Source: an uncultured Clostridia bacterium
GTDB lineage: Bacteria > Bacillota_A > Clostridia > UMGS1840 > HGM11507
Length of the DNA stretch: 19,149 nucleotides
Direction: 5' to 3'
Assembly (NCBI GenBank): GCA_934403665.1
Contig: CAKRUL010000003.1
Coordinates: 1 to 19,149 of the forward strand
A program made the translations under genes and the position numbers. Positions 17,145-19,149 of this stretch are shown here, in pieces; the stretch's first letter is position 1, and every line of letters begins with the position of its first letter. The notes below the pieces were generated by a model. The model saw only the letters and a list, made by a program, of their open reading frames with translations. It was not told the origin of the DNA and did not search any database.

Positions 17145-18082
17145 TGTTTTTCTCCGCCGGAACGGCTCTCCTCCGCATCCGGGAGAGTGTCCGCAAATTC
17201 CATGATTTTTCGCATTCTGTGGTTCACGCCCGATTTCGTGATCGGGATTTTCAGCATTTCTCCGATTTCCTTCAAACTCAGATCCGCATGCTCATAGCGG
17301 ATTTTCGCAATCTCTTTCAAGCTTTCCGGCAAATCGTCCAAGCGGTTCTGCCGCATGATCTTTTCAATGGCAAGCATCTGCGGCACTGCCGCATGCACAA
17401 TTTTATCCAGATTTGCTTGTTCAAAGTTCTGCCTGCGGTTCAGATCGTTGCGGATCTCCTTTTCCAGCATGATTTCATGATACCGGAAAAACATCTTGGT
17501 TGCGCCCAGCAGATTCAGAACGTCGGCAATCACTTCTTTCTCTTTAAAATACAGCACGTAATTGGAGTTCCGCACGATGATTTTCGGATAGAAGCCCAGC
17601 TTCTCGAACAGCTTTTTGAGATCGTTTGCCAGATGATAGCGGTATGTGACAAATTCCAGATGATAGCCCTTTTTGGGATTGGTCACCGATCCGGCGGCGA
17701 GAAACGCGCCCCGGACGGCGGAATGCATGCAGCATTCTTTTTTCAGAAACGGCCAGAAAAGCCTTGCAAAGGCGTTCTTTCCGTCCGTCAGCCCGAAGGT
17801 GCGCAGCATCTCTGCCACCGGCTCTTTTTCCTGCACATCAATAAAATAGCCGTTGGTCTGCTCGTTTTTCCGAAAGCCGATCCAGCTGCGGTTCGGAAAC
17901 TCTTGTTTCAGAAGCAGATTGATGTATCGGGCAACCGCCGGATTCTCCGTGTTCATTTTCAGCCGCTGCTCCGACAAAATATTGAAAAAGGAAAATGCCG
18001 CATTGAGAAAAGCCGTCCTGCAACAGGCACGCTCCTCCAACACAGCACACATTTCATTCTTGACATCCGAAGAAAAGGACAT
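17141..18082 (-). CDS. whiA: DNA-binding protein WhiA
   Basis: A 313-residue regulator of the WhiA family, known from Streptomyces sporulation and Bacillus cell division and chromosome segregation. The N-terminal two thirds match the LAGLIDADG-like fold that has lost nuclease function (CCMHSAVRGAFLAAGSVTNPKKGYHLEF, FYPKIIVR, YVLYFKE). The C-terminal helix-turn-helix is LSLKEIGEMLKIPITKSGVNHRMRKI, the most conserved stretch of the family. The ATG at 18082 (MSFSSDVKNEMC) has a strong GGAGG 7 nt upstream; an upstream reading-frame extension overlaps rapZ and is rejected. It starts 16 nt after the rapZ stop, and its stop overlaps the dnaE start by 4 nt. It therefore belongs to the murB-topB operon. 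Confidence 0.95.
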   Translation of the reverse strand: MSFSSDVKNEMCAVLEERACCRTAFLNAAFSFFNILSEQRLKMNTENPAVARYINLLLKQEFPNRSWIGFRKNEQTNGYFIDVQEKEPVAEMLRTFGLTDGKNAFARLFWPFLKKECCMHSAVRGAFLAAGSVTNPKKGYHLEFVTYRYHLANDLKKLFEKLGFYPKIIVRNSNYVLYFKEKEVIADVLNLLGATKMFFRYHEIMLEKEIRNDLNRRQNFEQANLDKIVHAAVPQMLAIEKIMRQNRLDDLPESLKEIAKIRYEHADLSLKEIGEMLKIPITKSGVNHRMRKIMEFADTLPDAEESRSGGEKQ

Positions 18083-18098
18083 GGTTTCACCTCCCGGC

Positions 18099-18983
18099 TC
18101 AGCGCCCTTCGTCCTGTATTCTGTTTTTTCCGTCCCGTTCGATATCACGGTGCCCCAAAAACATATTGTGTCCGCTGGCATGAAGCCGGTCATAGAGCTC
18201 CTTGGCGATGGCAACCGAGCGGTGCATGCCGCCGGTGCAGCCGATGGCAATCACCAGCTGACTCTTCCCCTCCTCGATATAATAGGGATACAGAAACTCA
18301 ATCATATCGGTGAGCTTGTCCACAAAGGTGTTGGTTTGTTCATAGGCGAACACAAAATCCCGCACCTCTTTGGAAAGGCCGTTGTGCTCCTTTAAATTCT
18401 CGATATAATACGGATTGGGCAGAAAACGCACGTCAAACACCAGATCCGCATCCAGCGGCATGCCGTATTTGAAGCCGAAGGAAATAATATGCGTCACAAT
18501 GCCCTCGTATTTTTCTCCGTTCATATAGATGGCCTTGATCTGCTCTTTTAACTGGTTCGCCGTCAGATTGGAGGTGTCTATGATATGGTTCGCCATGCCG
18601 CGCAGCTCCTGCAGCTTGCGCCGTTCTTTGTTGATGGCCTCCAGAACGGTGGAGTTTTCGTTGACCAAAGGGTGCTTTCTGCGAGTCTCTTTGAAGCGTT
18701 TGACCAGCACATTGTCATTTGCCTCCAGAAACAGAATCTCGAAATCGAAATGCAGATCCTTCAGCTCCGCAATGGCATTGTTGATCTCATTGAACATCTC
18801 TTTGCCGCGCAGGTCGGTCACAAGCGCCAGCTTTTCAATTTTGGACTGCATGCAAACCTGGGCAATTTTAGGAATCAGTACAGGAGGAATGTTATCGATG
18901 CAATAAAAGTCCACGTCCTCCATACAATTGACTACCTGACTCTTTCCGGCGCCCGACAAACCGGATACAATTACAAATCTCAC
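18099..18983 (-). CDS. rapZ: RapZ/YvcJ-family nucleotide-binding protein
   Basis: A 294-residue P-loop protein of the RapZ family. E. coli RapZ is an RNase E adapter that controls glucosamine-6-phosphate synthase through small RNAs; Bacillus YvcJ is an ATP/GTPase-like regulator. Walker A is GLSGAGKS (residues 8-15). Other family signatures are YCIDNIPP, DLRGKEMF, FLEANDNVLVKRFKETRRKHPL, FGFKYGMPLDADLVFDVRFLPNP and the C-terminal GCTGGMHRSVAIAKEL. The start is a GTG at 18983, 7 nt after AAAGGAG. It overlaps the murB stop as GTGA (18980-18983). Neighbouring murB fits the family's link to cell-wall amino-sugar supply. whiA follows after 16 nt without the often intervening yvcK gene. Confidence 0.95.
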   Translation of the reverse strand: MRFVIVSGLSGAGKSQVVNCMEDVDFYCIDNIPPVLIPKIAQVCMQSKIEKLALVTDLRGKEMFNEINNAIAELKDLHFDFEILFLEANDNVLVKRFKETRRKHPLVNENSTVLEAINKERRKLQELRGMANHIIDTSNLTANQLKEQIKAIYMNGEKYEGIVTHIISFGFKYGMPLDADLVFDVRFLPNPYYIENLKEHNGLSKEVRDFVFAYEQTNTFVDKLTDMIEFLYPYYIEEGKSQLVIAIGCTGGMHRSVAIAKELYDRLHASGHNMFLGHRDIERDGKNRIQDEGR

Positions 18984-19149
18984 GAGAGTACTCCTTTCCA
19001 ATGTTCCCCAACGGTTTTCACCTCCAGCGCAAGCTCGACACCGAACTGCCGGAACACCTCCTGCTTCACCAAATCGATGAGCCGGAGCATATCCTCACAG
19101 GTCGCACCGCCCGTGTTCACCAAAAAGCCGCTGTGCTTTTCCGAAACAC
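18980..19149 (-). CDS. murB: UDP-N-acetylenolpyruvoylglucosamine reductase, C-terminal part
   Basis: Only the last 56 or so residues lie in the window; the gene runs in from the right edge. They read SEKHSGFLVNTGGATCEDML, then LRLIDLVKQEVFRQFGVELALEVKTVG and GEHWKGVLS. This matches the MurB C-terminal domain, with the family pair SEKH-GF-VN and the conserved catalytic glutamate in the LE-V segment. MurB reduces UDP-GlcNAc-enolpyruvate to UDP-MurNAc with NADPH and FAD, a cytoplasmic step in peptidoglycan precursor synthesis. The TGA stop overlaps the GTG start of rapZ by 4 nt. It is the first visible gene of the operon. Confidence 0.92.
   Translation of the reverse strand, partial: VSEKHSGFLVNTGGATCEDMLRLIDLVKQEVFRQFGVELALEVKTVGEHWKGVLS

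Noticed and set aside
18083..18250. N-terminal extension of WhiA into rapZ
   Set aside because: The strong GGAGG before the ATG at 18082 and the family N-terminus MSFSSDVKNE fix the start; the extension only mirrors rapZ coding sequence.
17144..18313. A 389-codon plus-strand open frame opposite whiA and the end of rapZ
   Set aside because: It is a shadow frame; the minus-strand genes are conserved and fit the operon spacing.

Overview
The window looks like a chromosomal segment of an anaerobic Bacillota, probably a gut-type Clostridia. The evidence is the murB-rapZ-whiA-dnaE gene order, strong AGGAGG-like ribosome binding sites, a two-domain ferredoxin/ASKHA corrinoid activator, AraC regulators paired with sugar genes, and a secreted SH3/stalk-repeat protein. 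Genus and species cannot be told from the sequence alone. No tRNA, rRNA, CRISPR array, insertion sequence or phage gene was seen, and no gap between genes exceeds about 190 bases.

Left part (1-4364): two leftward genes, a partial Gfo/Idh/MocA oxidoreductase and a TIM-barrel sugar isomerase/epimerase, overlap by 4 nt. They are divergent from an AraC-type regulator followed 41 nt later by a RACo-like activator of corrinoid enzymes. The shared promoter region carries a perfect 9-bp inverted repeat whose arms contain both -35 boxes, so it is a candidate operator. The corrinoid protein and methyltransferase that the activator should serve are not in the window.

Middle part (4365-8328): a LacZ-type GH2 beta-galactosidase (leftward) is divergent from a second AraC regulator. 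Between the activator gene and lacZ, which converge, lies a terminator hairpin followed by a roughly 38-bp pyrimidine-rich tandem repeat. Its minus strand, which is the lacZ 3' untranslated side, holds a regular four-tract G-quadruplex motif.

Right-middle part (8329-11534): a leftward gene for a secreted protein with SH3-like modules and two C-terminal copper-amine-oxidase-N-like (stalk) repeats, with its own promoter and terminator. Next comes a rightward maltose/galactoside-type O-acetyltransferase gene split by a frameshift near codon 42. A bidirectional terminator follows.

Right part (11535-19149): a tightly packed leftward housekeeping operon, murB (partial)-rapZ-whiA-dnaE-topB, with 4-nt stop/start overlaps at murB/rapZ and whiA/dnaE. 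The yvcK-family gene often found between rapZ and whiA is absent, and topB follows dnaE. This operon links cell-wall precursor synthesis, a nucleotide-binding regulator, a division/sporulation regulator and DNA replication. No undescribed multi-gene system is convincingly present. The best leads are the AraC/corrinoid-activator locus with its palindromic promoter, the G4-bearing repeat behind lacZ, and the split acetyltransferase.
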